From assembly GCF_963676665.1 (NCBI RefSeq), contig NZ_OY781390.1:1-64000 (forward strand): a DNA stretch of 64,000 nucleotides, in the 5' to 3' direction. Numbering within the stretch: position 1 is the stretch's first letter; every line of letters begins with the position of its first letter. Shown in pieces: positions 8,600 through 16,945 of the stretch. Source of the stretch: an uncultured Tolumonas sp. (GTDB lineage: Bacteria; Pseudomonadota; Gammaproteobacteria; Enterobacterales; Aeromonadaceae). The notes beneath the pieces were generated by a model. That model was not told the origin of the DNA. It was given only the letters and a program-made list of their open reading frames with translations, and searched no databases. The translations under genes were made by a program, and so were the position numbers.

Positions 8600-9565
8600 T
8601 CAGAGTTGCTGATAGCTGTCATCCTGCAACGTAAACTTAAACTGCCGTTGCGATGAGAGAATAATTTGCCTGTGTTTAGTAACAAAAATGGCTTCGATAT
8701 GGGGAATGGTAGCAAGGTAATTCAGCGCCTTCTCGACTCCCATGCCATAGAGCAGGGTGGTATAGATATCGCCATCAATCGAATCATCAGAGATGACCGT
8801 GACACTCAAGATCTCATTATCTAGCGGATAACCGGTTTTCGGGTCGAGAATGTGATGGTAAATCTTGCCGTCAATTTCAAAATAGCGCTCATAAACGCCC
8901 GATGTCACTACCGATTTTGCCACCACATCGATCACGCCAATGGTTGCATCTGTTTCCCCAAAGGGTCTCTTCAACCCGATAGCCCATGAGGTTGCACCAT
9001 GCAAGGGTGCGCCCACAGTCAACACATTGCCGCCTAAATTGATTAACGCATGGTTAATGCCCAAACGATGTAGTTCATCACGCACGCGATCAGCAATATA
9101 GCCTTTCGCGATGGCACCGAGATCGATCTCCATGCCGGGTTGTTGCAGAAAAACAGAACAAGTTTGTGGATCCAGGATCACGTGCTCTGGCCGAGTGAGT
9201 GGCAACAGTGATTGAATTTCTGATGCTGATGGCACTGTGTTGCCAGAAAACCCGATCTTCCACCGTTTCACCAGTGGCCCAATCGCTAAATTAAAACAAC
9301 TGTCGGCAAGTAAACTGACGGCTTTAGCTTGCTTGATCAAATCGAATACTGATTGGCTCACTACAACAGGATGCAAACCAGCGGCATGATTAACGGCCAT
9401 GAGTTGAGACTGAGCACGATTAACCGTCAGCAGATTTTCTTGTTGTTTAATCAGACGAAAAACTGCAGCGGCGGCGTGTTGGTCATCTTCAAAGAGTTTT
9501 AGCAGGATGGGTGAGCCCATTAGCACGGCAGAATAGGAATAAACGCGTTGTTCTGCCGGCATCAT
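8600..9565 (-). CDS. apbE: Cytoplasmic FAD:protein FMN transferase ApbE
   Basis: A 321-residue ApbE-family flavin transferase, which attaches FMN from FAD to a threonine or serine of a target protein using Mg2+. Family motifs are EIDLGAIAKGYIAD, SVVTSGVYERYF, HHILDPKTGYPL and the metal-binding DDSIDGDIYTT. No signal peptide or lipobox is present, unlike the periplasmic ApbE lipoproteins, so it should act in the cytoplasm. The upstream gene on the same strand encodes a protein with an FMN attachment motif, its likely substrate. The ATG at 9565, with AGGG upstream, is preferred to a GTG two codons earlier. Its 3' end overlaps the frameshifted tail of the LysR gene. Confidence 0.93.
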   Translation of the reverse strand: MMPAEQRVYSYSAVLMGSPILLKLFEDDQHAAAAVFRLIKQQENLLTVNRAQSQLMAVNHAAGLHPVVVSQSVFDLIKQAKAVSLLADSCFNLAIGPLVKRWKIGFSGNTVPSASEIQSLLPLTRPEHVILDPQTCSVFLQQPGMEIDLGAIAKGYIADRVRDELHRLGINHALINLGGNVLTVGAPLHGATSWAIGLKRPFGETDATIGVIDVVAKSVVTSGVYERYFEIDGKIYHHILDPKTGYPLDNEILSVTVISDDSIDGDIYTTLLYGMGVEKALNYLATIPHIEAIFVTKHRQIILSSQRQFKFTLQDDSYQQL

Positions 9566-9590
9566 GATCACCCTAAATCATAGAAAGAGT

Positions 9591-9624
9591 AAAGCCGGTG
9601 TGCTGTACGGAACACACCGGCTTT
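9591..9624 (-). terminator. Hairpin between fumarate reductase gene and apbE
   Basis: A perfect 12-base stem AAAGCCGGTGTG/CACACCGGCTTT with a ten-base loop. On the minus strand it is followed by TTTACTCTTTC. It may end or attenuate transcription between the reductase gene and apbE, lowering apbE relative to its substrate. Confidence 0.65.
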
Positions 9625-9630
9625 CAGTTA

Positions 9631-12408
9631 TTACCGTTTTGCCCAGTTCGCTGCGTGGCGACCCGCCATGGTGCCGAAAACGATAACATCGGCGACTGCA
9701 TTACCGCCGATCCGGTTTCGGCCATGCAGACCACCAGCCACTTCGCCCGCCGCAAACACACCGGGGATCACGTTGCCGTTCACATCCAGCACTTCTGTGT
9801 TGGCGTTGATGGTAACGCCACCCATAGTGTGATGCACACCCGGCGCGATACGGATCGCGTAGAACGGGCCTTCATGAATCGGGTGACGCAGCGCCGTGGT
9901 GCGGCCAAAGTCTGCATCGTGCTGTTTTTCAACGAAGAGATTATAGCGTTCTAATGTTGCCAGAAACGCATGCATGTCGAGGCCCAGTTTATCTGCCAAC
10001 ACGCGTGGGCTATCAGCACTGACCACAAATCCTTTGCCAATATACTCATCGGCCGCTTTGTTGTTCCGGCGCACCTGCTCATCAAAAACGATGTATGAGT
10101 AATGTTCTGGCAAATTGATGATCGCTGCAGAGACTTTGTCCCGCGTTTCCAATTCGTTGAAGAACCGTTCACCTTTTTGATTGACCAGAATGGCGCCACC
10201 ACCACGGATCGCTTCAGAGATCAGATAAGACGTGGTTTGCTCAACCGTCGGATGGATCTGAATTTCACCCATATCCACGGTGCCGGCACCAATTTGTTCC
10301 AGCAGCGCAATACCAGTACCGGTCGCGCCTTTGTGGTTGGTAGTCACGAAACCTTTCAGATCAGGGCGGTATTTCACCACCATTTCCTGATTGGCACTGA
10401 AACCACCGGTTGCCATGACGATACTTTTCGCGCGAATAGTGAGTTCTTCATTCTCATCATTTTTCACGCGCAGGCCACTAACTGCCCCGTTTTCCATCAA
10501 AATCTCAAGCACATCGGTATCTAACATTACATCAATATCACGTTGAGTGATGTTGCGTTGCAGACCGCTGATCAGGAAACCACCCACGGCAGAACGGTCA
10601 GCCGGACGATGCGTGCGATCGGTGCTCATGCCACCGGTGATGGTAATGTCGTTCAGCTCGATACCACGATCGGCCAGCCATTCAATCGCTTCCGGTGCGT
10701 TATTGACAAAGCTACGCAGCAGTTCCGGATTATTGGTGCCGTGGCCACCTTTGAGACTTTCCTGATAGAACTTCTCTTTGCAGTCATGAATACCTTTTAA
10801 TTTTTGGAAGCGGGTGCCGGCTGCATTCATACCAACCGAGGCTTTAATGGTGTTACCACCAATCGTTGGCATTTTTTCAACTAACAACACACTGGCGTCG
10901 CGGTCACTGGCTTGAATCGCTGCCGCTAAACCGGTACCGCCGCTACCGATCACCACCACGTCATAATAAGGCGGTTCCAGGCTGCCACCTTCTTCCAATG
11001 CCATCGCTTTGCAAGATTTGGCCATGGCCTTGGTCACGGCTTTTTTCACGGCTTCACTTTGGGTGGTGGCACCAGAAACTGCATCAACATGCGGGGTGTT
11101 AGCATCCAGAATGCGGGTACGGATCTCTTCAAAACTGGTCGTGAAAGTGACATCCAGATCATTAGTCGTTTCCAACTCGATGTTGGCAATTCTGTCTGTT
11201 TCCAGGCTGACATTGAGCATCAGCTCATGTGTTTCATCCTGAATTTTTTCCTGAAACACGCCGCTTTTGAATTTGCCGGTTGGCATGCTGCTCAGATCGC
11301 GGATCATGGCGTCAACCAGCGAGAAGCGCCACAGCGGCTCAGGAATGGTCAACGCTTCACGTTGGGTGCTGTCGATGAACAGTTCGAGCGTTTCACCGCG
11401 AGCGATACGGTCGGTCCAATCCGGGTAGGCGATACAGGCTTTACCCACAGCAACCAAGTCATAACCGTGTTCGATAGCGGCATCTGCATCAGATTTATTG
11501 ACGATACCACCCACACCGACCATCGGGATCTGTGCCAGTTTTTCAGAACGCAGCGCGGTATATTTCTGAATCAATGGTGTCGGATCGTGCTTATCAATAA
11601 TCGATGGGCGCAATGTATAGCCCATTGAAAAATGCAAGTAATGCAAGCCGAGATCGGCGAGTCGTTCCAGCAAATACAGGGTGTCATCGAAACGAATACC
11701 CGGTACTTCCAACTCTTCCGGCGAGAAACGATAACCGATGATGAAAGATGGGTCGGCATACTGGCGTACCATTTTCTGGGTAATTTCCAGCACCGCCAGC
11801 GGGAAGCGGGCGCGATTTTCGCGAGAACCGCCCCATTGATCATCACGCTGATTTGAATTTGGTGAGAAGAATTGCTGGATCAAGTAAGTGTTGGCACCAT
11901 GAATTTCGACACCATCAAAGCCCGCTTTAATCGCGCGACGAACCCCTTCACCAAACTTGGTGATCATCTCATCTACTTCTTCGGATGTCAGTGCGACAGG
12001 TGTCGCTGCACCTTCGCGTGGTGCGGCAATTGCGCTTGGCCCAACCGGTGTTCTGCCACCAATCAACTCAGGCTCGACCATCCGGCCGCCGTGATAGATC
12101 TGTAAAACGGCTTTAGAGCCTTTGGATTGAATGGCTTCGACGATTTTTGCCAACCCTTCGATCTTGTTGTCGTGATCAACACCGATCGCGCCGGGGAATG
12201 CTAACCCTCGGTCATCGATGAAACCACACTCAACGATCACCGTACCGATGCTGCCAGCGCGTTCGCGATAATATTCAACCAGTTCATTGGTCACACTACC
12301 GTCGAAATAGCCAGTACAAGTGGTCATTGGTGCCATCAGGATACGGTTTTTAAGTTGTATGCCATTAGGAAGGGTAAATTGACTCAGAATTTCATGGTGA
12401 GAGTGCAT
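9631..12408 (-). CDS. Soluble NADH:fumarate reductase, OYE-FMN_bind-FAD three-domain protein
   Basis: A 925-residue cytoplasmic flavoprotein. Domains in order: an Old Yellow Enzyme-like NADH:flavin oxidoreductase domain (about 5-365), an FMN-binding domain (about 375-470) with the flavinylation motif DAVSGATT at 442-449, and a FAD_binding_2 fumarate reductase domain that opens with VVIGSGGTGLAAA near 485. The same architecture is found in the ApbE-dependent NADH:fumarate reductase of Klebsiella and in related acrylate reductases. Fumarate is favoured here because a fumarase and a dicarboxylate transporter are encoded divergently. There is no signal peptide and no quinone or cytochrome partner. 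An upstream TTG at 12423 is possible, but the ATG at 12408 has GGAG upstream. Confidence 0.9.
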   Translation of the reverse strand: MHSHHEILSQFTLPNGIQLKNRILMAPMTTCTGYFDGSVTNELVEYYRERAGSIGTVIVECGFIDDRGLAFPGAIGVDHDNKIEGLAKIVEAIQSKGSKAVLQIYHGGRMVEPELIGGRTPVGPSAIAAPREGAATPVALTSEEVDEMITKFGEGVRRAIKAGFDGVEIHGANTYLIQQFFSPNSNQRDDQWGGSRENRARFPLAVLEITQKMVRQYADPSFIIGYRFSPEELEVPGIRFDDTLYLLERLADLGLHYLHFSMGYTLRPSIIDKHDPTPLIQKYTALRSEKLAQIPMVGVGGIVNKSDADAAIEHGYDLVAVGKACIAYPDWTDRIARGETLELFIDSTQREALTIPEPLWRFSLVDAMIRDLSSMPTGKFKSGVFQEKIQDETHELMLNVSLETDRIANIELETTNDLDVTFTTSFEEIRTRILDANTPHVDAVSGATTQSEAVKKAVTKAMAKSCKAMALEEGGSLEPPYYDVVVIGSGGTGLAAAIQASDRDASVLLVEKMPTIGGNTIKASVGMNAAGTRFQKLKGIHDCKEKFYQESLKGGHGTNNPELLRSFVNNAPEAIEWLADRGIELNDITITGGMSTDRTHRPADRSAVGGFLISGLQRNITQRDIDVMLDTDVLEILMENGAVSGLRVKNDENEELTIRAKSIVMATGGFSANQEMVVKYRPDLKGFVTTNHKGATGTGIALLEQIGAGTVDMGEIQIHPTVEQTTSYLISEAIRGGGAILVNQKGERFFNELETRDKVSAAIINLPEHYSYIVFDEQVRRNNKAADEYIGKGFVVSADSPRVLADKLGLDMHAFLATLERYNLFVEKQHDADFGRTTALRHPIHEGPFYAIRIAPGVHHTMGGVTINANTEVLDVNGNVIPGVFAAGEVAGGLHGRNRIGGNAVADVIVFGTMAGRHAANWAKR

Positions 12409-12435
12409 AATTATCAACTCCAAACTAAAAACTCA

Positions 12436-12467
12436 TAGATTTAAGAAACAGTAGATTTAAGAAACAG
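12436..12467. repeat. Perfect 16-base tandem duplication in the reductase leader
   Basis: TAGATTTAAGAAACAG occurs twice without a gap (12436-12451 and 12452-12467), 28 bases upstream of the reductase start codon. Read on the minus strand it gives GTTTCTTAA followed by CTACTGT. A related GTTTCTTAACTACTGT occurs at 13238-13253 in the leader of the divergent transporter gene, in the same sense relative to its own gene. Confidence 0.85.
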
Positions 12468-12965
12468 ATTCCCGAAGATTGTTTTTATAATTTCAGACTG
12501 GTATTGGGGTAATTCTTATTGCAATAAAAACTAATTTTTAACTTGGCTTTCTCTCATGAATTTTTGAGAGTCAAATAGTGTCGGTTAAATTTAATTAACG
12601 CATGCAATTAATATTATTTCATTTTCACATTTAATCTTGCTTACTTTATTTACAAAACTATTTTTTTTGTTGATTAATAGCATTTATTAAATATGTGTTT
12701 TTATGCTTAATTTATTTAACATTACTCTAAAGAATAGGTGTACTTGTTAACATTTTATTTTCAATTAAGCGTATTCTTTTTGTCTGTTTATCTCAAGATA
12801 TTGATATTAATGATTTTTGTTCGCCAAGAGTGATGCTTTTGTAAACAGTTTATCTAACTCTGTTTTTTGTTGTTTACCTGATTCTGTATCTATAGGTTTA
12901 AGTAAATTTCAGTCTAAAAAGATATTTGCTTTAATATTGTTATCCTTCTTGGTTTTTTATTATTA

Positions 12966-13008
12966 TTGATCAAGATCAAATGTCTCGTTTTTTAAAAATG
13001 ATTATACT
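12966..13008 (+). promoter_or_regulatory. FNR box and promoter of the transporter-fumarase transcript
   Basis: TTGATCAAGATCAA at 12966-12979 matches the FNR consensus TTGAT-N4-ATCAA at all ten fixed positions. A TATACT hexamer lies at 13003-13008. A start site at about 13014 would put the box centre at -41.5, the classic class II activation position. This predicts anaerobic activation of the dicarboxylate transporter and probably fumarase. It also predicts a 250-base untranslated leader. Confidence 0.75.
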
Positions 13009-13158
13009 GAATATATAAGCGAGGAATGCGCTGTTTGTTATAATTTAAACGCATCAATCAGGAAAAACTAATTGTCACTATTTTGTAATTAAATTAATTA
13101 AAAAATAAGCACTCAAGTCACACATAATTAATTGAACATGTCATAGCCTGCCAGTGGT

Positions 13159-13204
13159 ATTCATTCCGAACTCGGAGTGAATTGGCGATTCCGGAATTTC
13201 CGGA
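13159..13204 (+). promoter_or_regulatory. Two adjacent inverted repeats in the transporter leader
   Basis: ATTCATTCCGA and TCGGAGTGAAT (13159-13182) form an 11-base stem with one wobble pair. Just after it TCCGGA occurs twice, three bases apart (13190-13195 and 13199-13204). They lie in the predicted leader about 60-105 bases before the start codon. They could be an operator for a second regulator or RNA hairpins; the sequence does not decide. Confidence 0.45.
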
Positions 13205-13264
13205 TATGAAAGACGGTGACATGAACCCAAACAACCAGTTTCTTAACTACTGTAGATAAACACT

Positions 13265-14776
13265 ATGAATGAAATGACCGCTCCAATTGATGCTTCATCG
13301 ATTGATAAAGCATCTGGTGGTAAAAAAAACCGCCTCTTTTTTATGCTAGCACCATTTGTGGTGACATTGCTGTTATTGCTGGTGCCGGTTCCGGAAGGGT
13401 TACAACCTTACGCATGGTATTACTTTGCCATTTTCGTCGGGGTGATTGTTGGTCTTATTTTAGAGCCGATGCCTGGTGCGGTGATTGGTCTGACGGGAGT
13501 CGTAGCCATTGCACTGACCAGTCAATGGGTGTTGTTCAGCCCGGCAGACATGGCTGCGCCTAAATTTAAACTGGCGGCTGAATCATTCAAATGGGCAGTG
13601 AGCGGATTTGGTAACTCGACTGTCTGGCTGATCTTCGGTGCGTTCATGTTTGCCGCCGGTTATGACAAAACCCAGTTTGGCCGTCGTTTGGCGCTTATTT
13701 TGGTGAAACATCTGGGGCGTCGTAGCTTAACGCTGGGTTATGCCATTACCTTTGCTGACCTGTTGTTGGCACCATTTACTCCATCAAATACTGCACGCAG
13801 TGGTGGCACTATTTTCCCCATCATTGCCAACTTGCCACCGTTGTATGGTTCTAAACCCAATGACCCAAGTGCGCGTAAGATTGGTTCCTATTTGATGTGG
13901 GTGGCGATCACTGCGGCTTGTATTACCAGCTCGATGTTCCTGTCAGCCTTGGCGCCGAACCTGCTGGCATTAGCACTGGTTAAAAGCACCGTCGGTATCA
14001 ACATTTCCTGGGGCAACTGGTTCGTCGGCTTCCTGCCGGTCGGTATTTTGCTGATTCTGACCATGCCGCTGCTGGCTTACATTTTCTATCCGCCGGAAGT
14101 GAAATTTAACGACGAAGTGCCTCGTTGGGCGAGTGCGGAATTAGTAAAACTGGGCCGTCTGACTCGTAACGAAATTCTGTTGTTAGTCTTTGTCTGTTGT
14201 GCGCTGGCCATGTGGATTTTTGCGGCTAATGTCATTGAGCCAGCACTGGCTGCATTGCTCATCATCGGTCTGATGCTGTGGACTGGTGTGTTGGAATGGA
14301 ATGACATTACCAGTAACAAACCAGCCTGGAACACCTTCTTTTGGTTTGCAACGCTGGTGGCCTTGGCGAATGGTTTATCAACTACTGGCTTCATCGCGTG
14401 GTTAGGTAAAGAAGGCGGTATGTTGATGGCCGGTGTTTCGCCAACAGTGGCAACCATTCTGATTGTGCTCGCGTTTTATCTGCTGCACTACTTGTTTGCC
14501 AGTGCTACCGCACATACCACTGCGTTGTTGCCTGCCGCGCTGACCATTGCATCGACCATTCCGGGCATGAATATGCAAGTGTTCTGTATGCTGATGGTGA
14601 CATCTCTGGGTGTGATGGGCATTATTACGCCATACGGTACCGGCCCGAGCCCAATCTATTACGGTAGTGGTTACCTGCCGACAAAAGATTACTGGCGCCT
14701 TGGCACTATCTTCGGTGCCATCTTTCTGGCGGCCTTGTTACTGATTGGCTATCCGTGGATGGCAATGATGTTCTGA
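13265..14776 (+). CDS. DASS-family dicarboxylate transporter (CitT/TtdT-like)
   Basis: A 503-residue inner membrane protein with 12 or more hydrophobic segments, of the CitT group of the divalent anion:sodium symporter family. Motifs include PFTPSNTARSGGTIFPII and, near the C-terminus, ITPYGTGPSPIYYGSGYLP. CitT-group members exchange citrate, tartrate or fumarate for succinate. Between a fumarate reductase and a fumarase, an exchange of C4-dicarboxylate for succinate is the likely role (inference). The N-terminus has two nearby ATGs (13265, 13274) and neither has a good ribosome site. Fumarase follows 120 bases downstream. Confidence 0.9.
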   Translation: MNEMTAPIDASSIDKASGGKKNRLFFMLAPFVVTLLLLLVPVPEGLQPYAWYYFAIFVGVIVGLILEPMPGAVIGLTGVVAIALTSQWVLFSPADMAAPKFKLAAESFKWAVSGFGNSTVWLIFGAFMFAAGYDKTQFGRRLALILVKHLGRRSLTLGYAITFADLLLAPFTPSNTARSGGTIFPIIANLPPLYGSKPNDPSARKIGSYLMWVAITAACITSSMFLSALAPNLLALALVKSTVGINISWGNWFVGFLPVGILLILTMPLLAYIFYPPEVKFNDEVPRWASAELVKLGRLTRNEILLLVFVCCALAMWIFAANVIEPALAALLIIGLMLWTGVLEWNDITSNKPAWNTFFWFATLVALANGLSTTGFIAWLGKEGGMLMAGVSPTVATILIVLAFYLLHYLFASATAHTTALLPAALTIASTIPGMNMQVFCMLMVTSLGVMGIITPYGTGPSPIYYGSGYLPTKDYWRLGTIFGAIFLAALLLIGYPWMAMMF

Positions 14777-14782
14777 TAAATA

Positions 14783-14853
14783 AACAGTCGCCTTACGAGG
14801 CGGCTGTTGCTGTATTTGAATCGGCGCTGTCAGCAGGAAGAAGGTTCCTGCTG
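14783..14853 (+). other. Two hairpins between transporter and fumarase genes
   Basis: AACAGTCGCC/GGCGGCTGTT (14783-14808) is a ten-base stem with one wobble pair, and CAGCAGGAA/TTCCTGCTG (14831-14853) is a perfect nine-base stem. Neither is followed by a T-run, so they are more likely processing or stability elements than full terminators. Fumarase translation starts 44 bases after the second. Confidence 0.55.
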
Positions 14854-14896
14854 GGGTGATCATAAAAATGATGAGAAATGATAAGAGAGTAGAGCA

Positions 14897-16546
14897 ATGT
14901 CGAAAAAGCCATTTTACTACCAAAACCCGTTTCCACTTGCGAAAGACGAAACAGAATATTATCTGCTGACGAAAGATCATGTCTCAGTCAGTGAATTTGA
15001 AGGTCAGGAGATCCTGAAAGTTGCACCGGAAGGTTTGACGTTACTGGCACAACAAGCATTCTACGACGCATCATTTTTGCTGCGCACTTCCCACAAGCAG
15101 CAAGTCGCCTCGATTCTTGACGATCCAGACGCCAGTGAAAACGACAAATACGTGGCCCTGCAATTCCTGCGTAACTCAGAGATCGCCGCCAAAGGTGTGT
15201 TGCCAACCTGTCAGGACACCGGCACCGCGATCATCATGGGTAAAAAAGGCCAACGAGTCTGGACTGGCGGTGGCGATGAAGCCGCGCTGACCCGTGGTGT
15301 TTACAATACCTATACCGAACAAAATTTGCGCTATTCGCAGACCGTTGCGCTGGATATGTATGAAGAAATTAACACCGGTACCAACCTGCCCGCACAGATC
15401 GACCTGTATAGCGTAGATGGCGATGAGTACAAGTTCCTGTGTATCGCCAAAGGCGGTGGTTCAGCCAACAAAACCTATCTGTATCAGGAAACCAAAGCGC
15501 TGCTGACGCCAGAAAAACTGAAAAACTTTCTGGTGGATAAGATGCGCACATTGGGTACCGCCGCGTGCCCGCCATATCACATCGCATTTGTGATCGGTGG
15601 CACTTCTGCAGACAACGCACTGAAAACCGTCAAACTGGCTTCTGCCCGTTATTATGATGGTCTGCCAACGGAAGGTAACGAACACGGTCAGGCGTTCCGT
15701 GATGTGCAGCTGGAACAAGAACTGCTGAAAGAAGCGCAAAATCTGGGGCTGGGTGCTCAGTTCGGTGGTAAATATTTCGCGCACGACATCCGCGTGATCC
15801 GTCTGCCACGTCACGGTGCATCTTGCCCTGTGGCGATGGGGGTTTCCTGCTCGGCTGATCGTAACATCAAAGCAAAAATTAACCGCGATGGTATCTGGAT
15901 CGAGAAACTGGAAACCAATCCAGGTCAGTACATACCGGAAGAACTGCGTCAGCAGGGGGAAGGTGAGGCAGTCCAGATTGATCTGAATCGTCCGATGAAA
16001 GAGATCCTGGCTCAGCTCTCGCAATATCCGGTTTCAACGCGTTTATCTCTGTCAGGCACCATCATTGTGGCGCGCGATATTGCTCACGCGAAGTTGAAAG
16101 AACGTCTGGATAAAGGCGAAGGTCTGCCGCAATACGTCAAAGATCACCCTATTTATTACGCCGGCCCGGCTAAAACACCAGAAGGTTATGCATCAGGTTC
16201 TTTAGGCCCAACCACGGCCGGTCGTATGGACTCTTATGTTGATTTGCTGCAATCAAACGGCGGTAGCATGATCATGCTGGCGAAAGGCAACCGCAGTCAG
16301 CAAGTGACCGACGCTTGTCATAAACACGGCGGTTTCTATCTGGGTAGTATCGGCGGCCCGGCTGCAGTGCTGGCACAACAGAGCATCAAGAGTCTGGAAT
16401 GTGTGGAATATCCAGAATTGGGTATGGAAGCGATCTACAAAATCGAAGTAGAAAACTTCCCGGCCTTCATTCTGGTCGATGATAAGGGCAATGATTTCTT
16501 CCAGCAGATCCACAGTCAACAGTGTGGTAGTTGTCCGAAGAAATAA
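14897..16546 (+). CDS. fumA: Class I fumarate hydratase (iron-sulfur)
   Basis: A 549-residue class I fumarase of the FumA/FumB type, which interconverts malate and fumarate with a [4Fe-4S] cluster. Cysteine-bearing segments include [21 protein letters not shown] and the C-terminal QQCGSCPKK, and [15 protein letters not shown] is a conserved active-site stretch. Length is normal. Its position after an FNR-linked dicarboxylate transporter and opposite a fumarate reductase suggests the anaerobic (FumB-like) role of making fumarate as an electron acceptor. A strong terminator follows. Confidence 0.94.
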   Translation: MSKKPFYYQNPFPLAKDETEYYLLTKDHVSVSEFEGQEILKVAPEGLTLLAQQAFYDASFLLRTSHKQQVASILDDPDASENDKYVALQFLRNSEIAAKGVLPTCQDTGTAIIMGKKGQRVWTGGGDEAALTRGVYNTYTEQNLRYSQTVALDMYEEINTGTNLPAQIDLYSVDGDEYKFLCIAKGGGSANKTYLYQETKALLTPEKLKNFLVDKMRTLGTAACPPYHIAFVIGGTSADNALKTVKLASARYYDGLPTEGNEHGQAFRDVQLEQELLKEAQNLGLGAQFGGKYFAHDIRVIRLPRHGASCPVAMGVSCSADRNIKAKINRDGIWIEKLETNPGQYIPEELRQQGEGEAVQIDLNRPMKEILAQLSQYPVSTRLSLSGTIIVARDIAHAKLKERLDKGEGLPQYVKDHPIYYAGPAKTPEGYASGSLGPTTAGRMDSYVDLLQSNGGSMIMLAKGNRSQQVTDACHKHGGFYLGSIGGPAAVLAQQSIKSLECVEYPELGMEAIYKIEVENFPAFILVDDKGNDFFQQIHSQQCGSCPKK

Positions 16547-16565
16547 GCGTTAATCTTTATTAAAG

Positions 16566-16605
16566 AAAGGCCAGCGATCTCAGATCACTGGCCTTTTTTA
16601 TTTTG
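16566..16605 (+). terminator. Rho-independent terminator after fumarase
   Basis: AAAGGCCAG-C-GATC, a TCA loop, then GATC-A-CTGGCC followed by six T and further AT-rich sequence. The stem is long and GC-rich and the T-run directly follows. Confidence 0.93.
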
Positions 16606-16625
16606 AGGAAACAGCACCGTCATAA

Positions 16626-16896
16626 GTGACAGTTGGTGACCAATATCCATTTGTTACCGAAGATGGTAAAGAGTTTAGTGATCGGGGCAAACTGCTGACT
16701 GATCTATGCAAGCAACGGTCATGGCAATTATGTCTATGTGCACGACAGTTTATTTGCTGCCCGCGATTACGTTTTCGCTGAAAGTGATTGCACATCAATG
16801 AAAGACACCGCTGGCACCATTTTTTACCAGTCGAAGCAAATTCGAACGGGTGAAGCTGCATTCAGCTACTTTTCCCGATCTTCTCACCCCATCTGA
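16626..16896 (+). pseudogene. Frameshifted remnant of an unknown gene
   Basis: Two frames read like one protein broken by a single-base change near 16703. The first runs VTVGDQYPFVTEDGKEF...LLTDL, and the next frame runs YASNGHGNYVYVHDSLFAA then FAESDCTSMKDTAGTIFYQ to a stop at 16896. A stop lies directly before 16626, so the 5' end is missing. I do not recognise the family. The rest of 16606-16945 holds nothing else I can support. It marks the left edge of the restriction-modification locus. Confidence 0.4.
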
Positions 16897-16945
16897 CGCT
16901 GTTTTCGGTAAACTACTGTCAAATCATTCAGGCAGTTAGCAGATC

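Larger units (their letters stand above)
12409..13264. other. AT-rich divergent regulatory region of the fumarate module
   Basis: About 850 bases without a supported gene. Base composition is strongly AT-rich compared with the flanking genes. It holds a 16-base tandem duplication next to the reductase gene, a perfect FNR box with a spaced -10 hexamer, and two hairpins in the leader of the transporter gene. These are listed separately. I see nothing else in it that I can support. Confidence 0.7.

Noticed and set aside
9598-9954. Plus-strand frames across the fumarate reductase gene
   Set aside because: Several long frames opposite this gene arise from its codon bias. None has a ribosome site or family motif.
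12780-12830. Second FNR-like site near TTGATATTAATGAT
   Set aside because: Only the first half-site matches; the second differs at two of five positions. The region is AT-rich enough for this to occur by chance.
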